Shown here in pieces: positions 12,102-21,900 of a stretch of DNA of 29,139 bases. The stretch spans positions 300,341-329,479 of the forward strand of contig NW_019775410.1 of NCBI RefSeq assembly GCF_001039355.2, in the 5' to 3' direction. How positions within the stretch are numbered: position 1 is the first letter of the stretch; every line of letters begins with the position of its first letter. The translations under genes were made by a program, and so were the position numbers. Source of the stretch: Lingula anatina. Lineage: Eukaryota; Brachiopoda; Lingulata; Lingulida; Lingulidae. The notes below the pieces were generated by a model, which was given only the letters and a program-made list of their open reading frames with translations, searched no databases and was not told where the DNA came from.

Positions 12102-15100
12102 CTAACCGAGAAACAAATAAAACAGGGTTGTATGACATTGATCTAACAAAACGGGGTCATATGAGATAGATCTAACAAATCATTGGTTAAATGACATAGA
12201 TCTAGCAAATATCTAACAACAGTAAAAAAGAAGGCAATGCGTCATATGTTGTAATATGACATAGGATAAAAGGTTTTAACATCTTCGATTATTTTGACAA
12301 CGCAATTTTATCTGCTATTTTCTCCAACAATTTTCAACTAATTTCAAAATGAAGTTTTTTTAAAGAATCATTTAAAGTTAAAACATATTTTATTAAATCA
12401 AATCTTAAAAACAGACCCCATCTTATTTTAAATGAAAATGTTATAACTTTAAAAGGTTCTTTAAAAAAAACTTCAAAAAGAATATCCAGGTGCACAATTC
12501 CATACACCTAACTGACCCGAGTGTTTGCCTTACGCGTCTATCACACAAAAATACGGAAAAGCAAAAAAGTACATTTTTCTTTGCAAACTGACCTGATTCA
12601 AACCACTGGTAAAACTGGTCCTTGCTGTTCCACTGGTTTATCACTACCAGCCCCGGATTCCACGGGCCTCGCAATTTGGCCGGCTCCGGCGACAGAGCGA
12701 TAGCAGGGGTGCAGTTCGCCTTCTCCGCCCCGGGGAGAGACCCCTCCACATACTCTTTAAATGACTTGCCGTCGCGGACTTGGACGTCCATGAAGGAGAA
12801 AACATTCTTATCTGCAATGGTTAATAGGCATGGTTATAAAAAAAGCGGCTTATCTTATTAATTATTGATCAATAAATGAAAATAAATGTATGGATCACAA
12901 GTTCCATCTATGAAAGGTATCAGTTGATGCAAATGTAAGGTTTCTTTTTACTTATTTATATATACAGACTTGACATTTAATATGGAATATTTTTTTCGGA
13001 ATAATTTTTTATCAGTTTTTTCCTATTTTGCTGACTGATAAATGAAAATAAGGATTAAAATCGTGTTTTAATAACTTTAAATTATCTCTTTGATGTCATT
13101 GTGACATCAGTTCATTAATGGAATTCGCCAGAGAAGCAAACAAAAACACGTTGCCTATTCCATGTCATACGACTCCCATTAAAAGAGATATTTTAGATCT
13201 CCATATTTTCCAAATTATCGTCTGTAAAAGGGTAATACGCTCCACAAAAGACCCTCATGTCAGTTGCTAGTCACAGTAATGGTCGTTGTTACGCCTGGCC
13301 TCTTCGTGGCTGTTGCCAGCGCTCTCAAGCGGCAAGGCATTTCTTGGGGGTAGGTTTTAAGAGGTCAATCTGGAATAGCATTCCAGGCATCGGTCTAAAA
13401 TTGTCCAATCTGGTCCAGTTTTGTTGTAGGACATGTAGGCAGTTGATTGGTGAGTAATGGTCTACCGAAATATTGTCTATGTGGTTCAAATGTGGCGATT
13501 TTGATGACCAGGGTAGCTGCTCATTCCCTTGGTTCTGTAAGTTNATTGAGCCAGTCAGGCTGTTTGATCACTTTGTCACTGGCCAGCCAGCGTTCTGCCA
13601 AGTCCTCTGCCGGGAACCACAACATGGCCGGCAGTTTCTGACCGGGCCAGAAATTCTCAACCAGCTCTACCTAAAACAGAAATGATAGCAGACTATCAAA
13701 GGTTTGGAAATGCTAAAACACTGCTCTGAAATATTCTCTCAAATCAACCTGTTACCAAAACATATATATACATACATAATAGTATAACACTTCTATGACG
13801 GCACTCTGAAGTCAGAGATTACGGGACACAGAAAAATCATACCTCCGAAAAAGAGGTTATACTGTATTTGTCTTAGGGTTTGCCTGTTTGACTGTTCGTT
13901 ACCAGCCTTATTAAAAAATGGATGGATTTTGATGAAAAATTTCATGATAAGTCAGAAATGAGATAATTTAAAATGATCATATTTTAGAGATGATCCGAAT
14001 AACCATCTGGACTCGGGGATTTTTAAAGGATTTTTCACCATTGGGAGATAGGGCCAGTTTGGTAATTTTTGCTTACTTTTTAATTATGTAGATTTTTTAA
14101 TACCAATAATGAGAGTTTAGCTAATAAATTAGTTCATTTAAAATAAATAATCAATGACAAGAAAAACTGAGTGGCCTTAGCGGGAGTGCACTCTCTGAGT
14201 GCTTTTTGTAATTTCTGTTAAAATGAAGAGTCATGAAGAGTCATAACTTAAACACAAATGCAAAGCACCAATCATTACGCGGCCAGACAGGCTCGAAACA
14301 TCCACCACCGTTTTGCTGTAAATACCTCAGTAATTAATCACACAGTATTAAACAAACAATGCGAGCCGGGCTTCAGATACCAGGCCCTGGTTTCACAAAG
14401 AAAAATAAATAAATAAAATAAAATAAATAAATGAAGTCAGTTCCCTGGCTTAGTTGACTAGGATTTCCTTTTGACTGCTGTAATACTGTTCCTGATAGGG
14501 AAAGATGTGTGCATGTGATCACGTAACGTTGGTAACCAAGTTCTTAGGCAGGGAAATTGACTTAAGTTTTTTTTTTTTCGTTTTGTATGTGTGTGTTTGA
14601 AACAGAGGCCATAGATACTTAAACATCGCATTCATTGCACTGCCAGACTGCTATTCAAACTACCAATACCGATAGATTATTCTTGATGGCAATATTTACC
14701 TCACTCGCGACACAGGTCAGTCGCCCTCCGTAGTTCTCGAGCACAGATCTGCCGGCTATGATATCGTTGAGGAACCTCTGATATAATGACGACTCATACC
14801 GTATGATGAGATAGACGCCCAACTGTGGAGCCTCGTCCTGGAATGAAACCTTTCCAGGTGAGAAAGGAGAGTTGAAGAGGATTAATCAGCACCCAAATTA
14901 TCAAAAAACCATACATCATATTTTAAAGTCTCTGCACGGTCTATATACATATTAAAACCCAACCAATAATCGTGTTAAACAGATCATGCAACCTGACGTG
15001 AAACATTGTACGTGTATCTTGATCATTTGAAGGTATTATATCTAAAAAAAAACGCTTTCTGTTAAAGAAAAACTTTCATATTTTACTGAATTGACGTAAA

Positions 15101-15173
15101 GAAATAACAATACTGTGCTGTGTTCAGCGGTTGCTGGTGCCTCGTTACTCACCGTACGCTGCTGCTCCGACAT
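12010..15173 (-). CDS. Two-domain dimeric alpha/beta-barrel (DUF1330-like) protein, copy B, with in-frame TGA
   Basis: Five exons: 15199-15153 (start ATG at 15173), 14837-14700, 13670-13466, 12811-12593 and 12101-12010 (stop TAA), about 224 codons. Domain 1 (residues ~8-121) has GVYLIIRYESS, a helix, GGRLTCVAS, the LPAMLWFP strand, a helix ending PDWL, and AATLVIKIA. Domain 2 (~122-224) has VFSFMDVQV, CTPAIALSP, GLVVINQW, FYQWFES and EYQPWKEKRHSC..SNFVVFEG. All junctions match the copy at 4949-7215 in position and phase (0, 1, 1). Relative to that copy, exon 3 has about seven extra codons after PDWL, an ambiguous base at 13544 and a TGA at 13521-13523 where a Gly codon is expected (TGA for GGA). 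The frame resumes normally after it. It is either a pseudogene, a null allele or a base-calling error. Function unknown. Confidence 0.75.
12102..12592 (-). other. Intron of copy B with weak tandem repeat
   Basis: 491 bp. At 12131-12210 a roughly 29-bp unit (tatgacattgatctaacaaa and variants) occurs about three times with mismatches. The rest is AT-rich with nothing recognised. Confidence 0.6.
12593..12811 (-). CDS. Copy B exon, start of second domain
   Basis: From acceptor ccattgcag|AT to donor TCAG|GTCAGT, phase 1 on both sides, 72 whole codons. It encodes VFSFMDVQVRDGKSFKEYVE, CTPAIALSPEP, a GPWNPGLVVINQW strand and QFYQWFES. Confidence 0.9.
12812..13465 (-). other. Intron of copy B
   Basis: 654 bp, AT-rich near 12960-13080 and more GC-rich near 13257-13440. 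A 66-codon plus-strand ORF there has no recognisable features. Nothing else seen. Confidence 0.55.
13466..13670 (-). pseudogene. Copy B exon 3, interrupted by TGA
   Basis: From acceptor tctgttttag|GTA to a fairly weak donor TTCG|GTAGAC, 205 bases. It encodes VELVENFWPGQKLPAMLWFP, a helix ending KQPDWL, then NXLTEPRE, a stop, and AATLVIKIATFEPHRQYF. The paralogue reads PDWLEGAEIVVLPIA here, so the stop occupies the Gly position and NXLTEPR looks inserted. Exon length is 33 bases more than in the paralogue, still in phase. Confidence 0.7.
13843..14060 (+). mobile_element. Decayed interspersed repeat of a widespread invertebrate type
   Basis: The segment reads cctccgaaaaagaggttata, then a T-rich tgcctgtttgactgttcg tract, then atggatggattttgatgaaa, gatgatccgaataaccatct and caccattgggagataggg. 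I recall this ordered set of phrases (CCGAGGAGGTTATG, TTTGTTTGT, GATGGATTTTGATGAAATTT, GATCCGGATCA, CATTGGGAGATAG) from non-coding repeats in many marine invertebrates. No coding capacity remains; the element class is not clear. It lies within an intron of copy B. Confidence 0.45.
14401..14432. repeat. (AAAT)n/(AAATA)n microsatellite
   Basis: Imperfect AAAT repeats, 32 bp, within an intron of copy B (13671-14699), which otherwise shows no other feature beyond the decayed repeat at 13843-14060 and a poly-T run near 14570. Confidence 0.85.
14700..14837 (-). CDS. Copy B exon, first half of first domain
   Basis: Forty-six codons from acceptor ttcattccag|GAC to donor GAG|GTAAAT, phase 0. It contains GVYLIIRYE, a helix with FLNDIIAGRSVLENY and the strand GGRLTCVASE. 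Confidence 0.9.
14838..15152 (-). other. First coding intron of copy B
   Basis: 315 bp in phase 0, donor GTGAGT, acceptor ttcattccag. Nothing recognised inside it. Confidence 0.7.
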
Positions 15174-15199
15174 ACTGTTGATGAGGGGACGTCGTCAAT
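15153..15199 (-). CDS. Copy B first coding exon with 5' UTR
   Basis: The exon starts after the acceptor ttcctattccag, has 26 bases of 5' UTR, then ATG at 15173 and seven codons (MSEQQRT) ending at the donor ACG|GTGAGT. The upstream acceptor implies a further non-coding exon to the right, not located. Confidence 0.75.
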
Positions 15200-15452
15200 C
15201 TGGAATAGGAAACAGGTAATACAATTAACATTCTTCTGCAACAAATTTAAGGATGAAATAAAATAAGAATATCGAAGTTGTTGGATCAGTTATCTACGAT
15301 GACCAGCAAACTAGACGTCAAAGTCTTTTGGTCTCAGTTGTGCAGTGACCGTTCTGTTTGTGCAAAATTATCTCCGGGGATGATGTTTTATAAATTGCTC
15401 CGACGCTATGCTGTGATGATTTTTTTAAATCCCCCTTTTTGCCACTTCAACC

Positions 15453-15712
15453 NNNNNNNNNNNNNNNNNNNNNNNNNNNNNNNNNNNNNNNNNNNNNNNN
15501 NNNNNNNNNNNNNNNNNNNNNNNNNNNNNNNNNNNNNNNNNNNNNNNNNNNNNNNNNNNNNNNNNNNNNNNNNNNNNNNNNNNNNNNNNNNNNNNNNNNN
15601 NNNNNNNNNNNNNNNNNNNNNNNNNNNNNNNNNNNNNNNNNNNNNNNNNNNNNNNNNNNNNNNNNNNNNNNNNNNNNNNNNNNNNNNNNNNNNNNNNNNN
15701 NNNNNNNNNNNN
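15453..15712. other. Assembly gap (260 N)
   Basis: The unknown bases are bounded by near-identical sequence: gattttttt...ccccctttttgccacttcaacc on the left (15418-15452) and the same phrase at 15713-15747 on the right, which then runs into poly-C. Any ORF drawn across the gap is meaningless. Confidence 0.95.
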
Positions 15713-15745
15713 GATTTTTTTAAAACCCCCCTTTTTCCACTTCAA

Positions 15746-15750
15746 CCCCC

Positions 15751-15781
<31 letters not shown>

Positions 15782-15782
15782 A
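15746..15782. repeat. Poly-C followed by (CA)n
   Basis: Twenty-two C residues (15746-15767) run directly into about eight CA repeats. This is a likely cause of the neighbouring assembly gap. Confidence 0.95.
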
Positions 15783-16282
15783 AACAAAACGCACATCAAA
15801 ACAATTCAATAGCATTACCAGTCACAGTTTAACGCATTGGCACATATCAATACATATCAATACCAATTGAATTCTTATCCCATTCTTTATCGCCTATTCG
15901 ACGCACCTTCCACAGCCTTTCTATTGTTAAGATACTATATTAGAAACGCTATCTAAATAATAGGCATAATGTGAGTGCACCAACTTTGACATAATACATA
16001 TCTGCCCATCGTAACATGTAACTAAGTAAGGTTCAATAAGCAGGTGCAATAAAAGCATGCTGCTATTTTCTATCAACAATTTAGTTAAATCAGAGCACTG
16101 GTAATACATACAAAGAGGTATACAGGAATTTGCTGCACAGAAGCACAGTTACAGTCTTTATCGCATTTTACTTTACATCATTATGACCTTACAACAAATG
16201 TAGCTACTCCTGGACTCGATGTTTGCTTACGGCAAGTGCTATAGTAATTCATCAGTCAGCTTACAATTCGATGTACGGCAAA

Positions 16283-16318
16283 CCAAGAAGTTATAAAGAT
16301 CTCTTTATAACTTCTTGG
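16283..16318. repeat. Perfect 16-bp inverted repeat, 4-nt loop
   Basis: ccaagaagttataaag and its exact reverse complement are separated only by atct. A transcript would form a stable hairpin. No transposase ORF or other element parts are seen. Confidence 0.9.
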
Positions 16319-16400
16319 GCCAACACTTGTTGGTTTTATGGCAGAGTTGAAGCTATTGCGTAACTTAAAGAAAATAATTAAGGCAAGAAGAGACAGTCGA

Positions 16401-16419
16401 AGAGAGAGAGAGAGAGAGA
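16401..16419. repeat. (GA)n microsatellite
   Basis: Nine and a half perfect AG repeats. Confidence 0.9.
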
Positions 16420-17429
16420 TCGCACGATAGATTCCCAACTGATGATGGTTCTATGATAATCTCAGGAACCTGCTGGAAAAACGAAACCAAAGTGAGCAAA
16501 GCTTGTGTAAAGTCACCCATCGGCTTTCAGACCCTCTGGTAGGTTTGCCAGGTCTTTATAGGCCTATACCCAAAGAAAAATTAAAGAGAACTCTACCCGC
16601 AAACAAGGAAATATAGCGGCACAAAACTTCGCACATGAATGCTATCCCCAGCCCCGGCATATTAGAAAATTTTAAAACGGCTTTATCTTTAAAGAATGTC
16701 AGCCTTAATTAATCAATTTTTTTCAATCCTTAAGAAGTATCTTAAACGTCTAGATGAGTACCACAGGCGGTACATGTACAAATAACCTGCTTGTCTGTGT
16801 CTCCGTCTCTTCCCCAAACATCGGTATAGGCCCTACTGGTACCTTTCTCGGCATGTATACCTGCAGTACACATGTATAATACAGTAGATATGCACTAGTG
16901 TATGTGGCGTACGTTAAGCACTGCATTGTACAATGTATCAGGATTTAACCGCCTCAGCATCAAACGGATTGCCGATATTTAGAGGCACTCATATAGAGCT
17001 TGAGTTCTTCAACAGAAGGATCGATATGCTGGCAACATGAGAACTAATTTATAGACCGTGTATTTATTTGTGGCTGAATTGTGTTTTGTGTACAGAAGGC
17101 ATCAGCATAAGAAATTAAAAGCCCCAAAAAGACATATCCGTTTAACACGGGGGTAGATCCTGTTCAATCGTGCTAATGCTAATCTAATTGTGCATTTGAT
17201 TTTTTACAAGAGATCACCCACCTTTTAGCCTACTACTACACTTGTAATTGTGATCGACTTTCCTAAGGTCACGATTCCGATGAAGTTAAGTGCGACTTGG
17301 TCTGTTACTAGGTCAAGGTCGTTTCTAAGATGTTTTCTTTATGGGCTTCCGCTATACACAGCTATAGCAATGTTATTATTGGTCACGCCCGCTAACACAC
17401 TGAATTAGGCTACTCGGCTTGTGGGTGAC

Positions 17430-17640
17430 AGGGGCGGATCCAGGATTATTTGAAGGGGTGGGGGGCGGGGTCCACGGATGCGAAGCCGCTCCCTCCCCCT
17501 TGACGTGGCCCTTCAATATATTTTGGCGAACGGCGCCATTTGATACAATTTAGAACTATATGATTAAGCCAGTCAAAATTGTAACTTCAAGACTGGACCA
17601 TCGGTGTGATTTTTTTCAAAAATCCACCACTGGGTGATAG
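17430..17640 (+). mobile_element. Probable interspersed repeat fragment
   Basis: It contains caggggcggatccaggatta followed by a G-rich stretch, a phrase I recall from dispersed repeats in several animal genomes. Further on, ccaccactgggtgataggg resembles the caccattgggagataggg end of the repeat at 13843-14060. The boundaries are guesses. Confidence 0.35.
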
Positions 17641-18392
17641 GGAAATTTGCACGTGTTTTTTCCGGTACATGAATTTTGTACATGAATTGTGTCCAGTGAA
17701 TCACTAATTAATAGGAGCCGTTTTTTACAGTCATCGTGTATTTCAATGAGTTTTAAGATTCGTCAATGTGAACCAGACTCCATGGCAGTACACTGGGAGT
17801 GCGAGTCACCAAAGGCATTGATTGGGCAATGAAGATTTAAAGACATAATACCTTCAAACCTTCACAATTGATGTTGGTCATTTCGCAGTAGTTATTACTG
17901 GGTTCAATTAGTTTTTTTAGCTGATCTATATAACTTCCCCTTCAAGGTACCTGAATACTAAATAGATGTTCCTGCAAATATTACAAAGTTTTAACTGTTG
18001 GGTGGCAAACAACTCACACTTTTCTTTGTACATATCATATATTCTTAAGAAAATGAAGAGATTATCTAAAAAGCTGTACAAAATATTAATGAGCAGGCTT
18101 TTTCCTAAAATCTGTTGCTTTTTAAAATAAAAGATTAAAATAAAAGATTCCTTTCCTTTTTATCGATATAAAATGATTTTTCTTTAAATATTAATTCAAT
18201 AGTCCATCATCAACAGATGATTTTTTAAACTAAATTTCATTTGCCAGACATGTAAATTTAATATGATATACCTTGATCTATAACACCCACAATTCAATTA
18301 CGTATGCCATACAACTACACTGGCAGGTCACGTGTAAATTACTTGGCCAATATAAAAACGCTCACTATTCTGTCAATAATGACAAAGGCCCA

Positions 18393-18484
18393 ATTGGGAT
18401 CTGGCCTAGCCCAGTTAGTAACGGGAGTAGATTGGGATCTGCCCTAGTCCAGTTATTAACGGGAGTAAATTGGGATCTGGTCTA
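18393..18484. repeat. Tandem repeat, 38-bp unit, ~2.4 copies
   Basis: Copies start at 18393, 18431 and 18469, each with attgggatctg(g/c); the unit continues ctagcccagttagtaacggg. Two full copies and a partial third are present with a few mismatches. Confidence 0.95.
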
Positions 18485-18867
18485 TGACGCTGGGGTAGTT
18501 CTAAAAGACAAGATTATCCAGAAAAATTAAATAAGATTTGTACAGCCACGATTTAAATACGACTGCACACCGCGCTGTCAGCTCATCCCGGAACATATTA
18601 TATTAAGTCTACTCTGTACGTAGGCTATATTGCTTTGCTTTCAAACATAGTTTGTATTTCACTTTCTACTAATCATCTATATATATATTACAATTGCCTA
18701 TATTGCTATTCACGTATAACTGTGTTCTCCGCAGTATATTATATAACATGGCCACCAAGTATTGACTTATGGAGTTGACAAGAAAAGAGAGTCAGTATAC
18801 CTGGCACAGGCATATATTATTTTATATTGATTTTGAATCATATTAAGGATGCTGCTCGTGAGTTAAC

Positions 18868-18870
<3 letters not shown>

Positions 18871-18908
<38 letters not shown>
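18871..18908. repeat. (TC)n microsatellite
   Basis: Nineteen perfect TC repeats. Confidence 0.95.
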
Positions 18909-18913
<5 letters not shown>

Positions 18914-19061
18914 TTTATCTACGTCCTTTACGGAGACTTGACAAGGGTTTTCAAATCTCCACAGAGTTGTCTGCTCGAGCTTTGACAGTGGATTTCGATT
19001 GCATTACATTAAGCAGATTTTAACTTCATGGTAAACGGCTAAATTGCAAATTCAGTTTGTC

Positions 19062-19085
19062 TTTTTTTTTTTTTTTTTTTTTTTN
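19062..19085. repeat. Poly-T tract with ambiguous base
   Basis: Twenty-three T residues followed by N at 19085; its true length is probably uncertain. Confidence 0.9.
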
Positions 19086-19536
19086 TGCGTAATAAGCATC
19101 TGTCTTATTCCGTTAGACAGTTTTGGTTGAAATAGCTTCACGCTCCCTTTTTTCCCGACGGGCGAAGGCATTGGACGTTGTCGTAGCTCATGAAAATCAG
19201 TAAAACTATCTTAGTGTCCTTTGTAGACAATGCATACACGTAATCAACGCGTCTTACGAGAACATTAATATTCTGACGGTCTTTTCAAAGTCGTGGGAAG
19301 ACGACCTAAAACAAATGTGTCTAAATACAACAGACAACTCTGAAGACACTTTGCTCACAAAATCTTTTTATCCCAAAGAAGAAAAACAGGACAACATTAA
19401 CTGCTAGTCACGTAAAGCTACCGGTCTATGACATCTCCTCGGTCAGTAGCACAGCGAGACTTAGGAATATAATCAGACATCGAGAACGAGGCACTGTGCT
19501 GTGATTTCGGCAACATTGGTCCGTAGACGCCTCCGC

Positions 19537-19800
19537 CTAGCTTGTAGTAGTGCTTGTAATTACACGAGTGATGCATATCGGAACTTCCTCGTACTCCGCT
19601 GGATAATTACAATGATTCGTATCAACCCCGGTCCTTGCATGTATCTCAGCTAAACATCTTGAATAGCGGCCACATCGTACGTGTACTCTTTCCAATTCAT
19701 AAGCGTACTTGAACTGTTGCTCACCAAATATCACATTCAGGTAGGTTTTGGGGACTTTTTTGGGCATCTTCGCTTTGCTCATCATTTTTAATGCAAGCAT
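19537..19800 (-). CDS. Unidentified 87-codon ORF
   Basis: An open frame from ATG at 19800 to TAG, in sequence more GC-rich than its surroundings. It has a basic start (MMSKAKMPKKVPKTY) and a middle with three cysteines and many charged residues (CGRYSRCLAEIHARTG). I do not recognise a family. A good donor lies inside it (TTTG|GTGAGC after the codons for NVIF), so it may be the first exon of a spliced gene rather than a complete one. A candidate acceptor (aaattcag) lies just upstream of the ATG. A chance ORF remains possible. Confidence 0.3.
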   Translation of the reverse strand: MLALKMMSKAKMPKKVPKTYLNVIFGEQQFKYAYELERVHVRCGRYSRCLAEIHARTGVDTNHCNYPAEYEEVPICITRVITSTTTS

Positions 19801-20016
19801 TACTGAATTTGTTTTCTTAGTTAATCGTTTGAATATGAAAAACTTTGCACTTTAATTTTCTGTGACCGCAAAGAGCTATATGTATGTATGTATTTGTATG
19901 TATATATATATGTAATGTAAATATAGGCCTATGTATAGTGGTACATATGGATGTAAGTAGGCCTATATGTACTGTTAAACTGGTACGTTTATATATATAT
20001 ACTGGCAAGTAATCAC

Positions 20017-20080
20017 ATGTATATTGGTTTGTAAGTAGATAGATACTATCTATCTACAGTACTTACAAACCAATATACAT
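20017..20080. repeat. Fold-back repeat, ~29-bp arms
   Basis: Left arm 20017-20045 (atgtatattggtttgtaagt then agatagata) pairs with the right arm 20047-20080, which has five extra bases (a bulge); the centre is one base. It lies among TATA/GTAT-rich short repeats (19880-20000). Confidence 0.9.
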
Positions 20081-20357
20081 CATAGCTAATGGTATGTGGG
20101 TATATTTAGGTATATGTAAACTGGTGCATTCCCGGAAACCTATACTGGACAACAAGTATATCTACTAGAGTAATTTTTCAGTTTGACCATTTTAATACTG
20201 GTATATTAGGAAGCGTCCTGAACGCACCCAGAACGGGCGAACGGTGTAGTCCCGATCAATCGGATTAATTATAGACTCTTTATACTAAGGGGTTAAAGTC
20301 ACAGCAGTAGCCGATCGGTCTCCAGTCGTTTAAGCAGTCATTGTACCCCAGGGAACG

Positions 20358-20988
20358 ATGTCCTGCATTTGCTGCGGAGCACACCTGATGGTGACAGGTA
20401 AAAGTAGGTCATGTTAAGGCACCTGGCGAGTCCTTTCATTTCGCCATTGATCGTACTGGCACGCTGTATCCATCGTTGTCTGGGCCTCGGCCTGTGGCGA
20501 CCACATGTATCTGCTAGGCGCTGTGTTTTCTATCACTGTGGTTCAATGCAGTACCTCAGGTGGATAACCAGCAACTGCCAGACAGTGTGCGTGAAAACAT
20601 GGCGACATGCATCCAGGTGTTAAGGCAGCGTTAAGCACTTAAGATAACAAGAAAAATAACGATGCAGAGACATGGAACTATGTTTTCGGACGCCTATGTA
20701 CATTTACTCATTTCCCTGCACTACTAGTACACTGTATGTAAGCTGTTAACAATGTGGGGCTCCCCTTAACAGGTGAGTTCACACCTTGAGGTAGGCCTAT
20801 ACATGTGAGTAATGTGAACACCATCTTCCAGACTAGGTTTTCGAATGGTCAATGTCGAGTATAAATATGACACGTTCACACTGTTCACCCCTCCAGGTTC
20901 GCTACAGTGCTACACCTACAGTTTCTTGGAAGTCTATGAACGTGACGAGATGGGAAGAGAGCTAATACAGATGGGAGTGGCCTGTTAA
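20358..20988 (+). CDS. Possible small spliced gene, product unknown
   Basis: Three exon-like blocks on the plus strand. Block 1, 20358-20397: MSCICCGAHLMVT then donor ACAG|GTAAAA (phase 1). Block 2, 20552 onward: acceptor gtggttcaatgcag, phase 1, encoding PQVDNQQLPDSVRENMATCI and then either Q|GTGTTA (donor at 20617) or VLRQR and TAA (20632-20634). Block 3, 20897-20988: acceptor ttcacccctccag, phase 1, encoding SLQCYTYSFLEVYERDEMGR, ELIQMGVAC and TAA. Block 1 can join directly to block 3, or through block 2 if the acceptor at 20908 is used. The LPDSVREN..TC and LEVYERDEMGRELIQMGVA phrases faintly resemble parts of extended Tudor domains, but no complete domain is visible. Confidence in a real gene is modest. 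Confidence 0.3.
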
Positions 20989-21695
20989 GTGATATAGAAA
21001 AACTTCACATTGTGTCCCCCAGACTGCTATGGACATGTAATTTAGTGGTTTATGCGTCTTATCTATTCATTTTCAGCCTGCTCTTTTCAGTGCTTTTAGA
21101 CTAAAGAATCCTCAGGAGAGTCTCCAAACTTCTTCATGATTTTAATATCAATATTTTTATTTCCACAAGATCTGAATTGATTTCAGCAACTCTTTATATG
21201 TATATTTTAAACGCTATTTACATTCATTATATTTTGAAATAATATTAATATAGAATATTTTAGTTTTTACGATGTTGATTTAAGTTTCTAGTGTAGGTTT
21301 TAGTTACCAACTTGGCCTTCTGAATTCTTACTGTAACATTTATTTGCATATGCATTGAGTTTACCCTTTACACAGAGGTGAGCCGCGTATGTGCGGGCTT
21401 GTTTATTATTATTATTATTATCAGTTGTATTTTTCCGACTGATTATGACTACAGGAACGTAAGCAGTAGTCTATTCACTTTCTTCTATAGAGTTTCACAT
21501 TCGCGAAATCATACACATTGCATTCTATAACGCAGTTTATCTTTATTTTTATTTATTTATTTTTTAGACAACCGGCAGTGGACAGCAATATACCAGACAT
21601 AAGGGGCAAACAGTGTCGTTCTGAGAGAGTTTTATAATGTAAATGTCAAGGCACATACATCAAATACCAGGATTTACCTGCAGCACGGGGAAAAC
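20989..21695. other. AT-rich spacer
   Basis: No gene recognised. It contains a (TTA)n tract at 21402-21421 and a T/A-rich run at 21540-21567. Confidence 0.55.
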
Positions 21696-21725
21696 TGACG
21701 TCAGGTAGAGATGTGCATGACGTCA
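21696..21725. promoter_or_regulatory. Paired CRE sites upstream of the GT31 gene
   Basis: Two perfect TGACGTCA palindromes at 21696-21703 and 21718-21725, 22 bp apart start to start (about two helical turns), lie 176-205 bp upstream of the ATG at 21901. CREB/ATF-type bZIP factors bind this sequence. No TATA box is evident nearby, so the transcription start is not placed. Confidence 0.55.
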
Positions 21726-21900
21726 CAGCGCTTCTGAGCTACAAACCTAGTCAGGTCGCCACCTCATAGGAAGTCTCAGCGTAGACTGTGAAGAAATAAG
21801 CCACATTTTACGTACAAAAATTAAAAAAATACTTTTGCATTTTTGAATACAGCCATCAGACTCATAGGCAAAAGAACCTATCAATTCTGCCGGCCGTAAC

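Larger units (their letters stand above)
15783..19536. other. Intergenic region without recognised genes
   Basis: 3.75 kb scanned on both strands. It holds a perfect 16-bp hairpin (16283-16318), a (GA)n tract (16401-16419), a probable interspersed repeat at ~17430-17640, a 38-bp tandem repeat (18393-18484), a (TC)n tract (18871-18908) and a poly-T with an N (19062-19085). It may also contain the 5' non-coding exon and promoter of copy B, which I could not place. Confidence 0.5.

Noticed and set aside
13447-13685. Plus-strand ORFs of 64 and 70 codons
   Set aside because: They are antisense shadows of copy B exon 3.
15278-15832. 184-, 124- and 94-codon ORFs around 15278-15832
   Set aside because: They exist only because the N run carries no stop codons; the flanks are low complexity.
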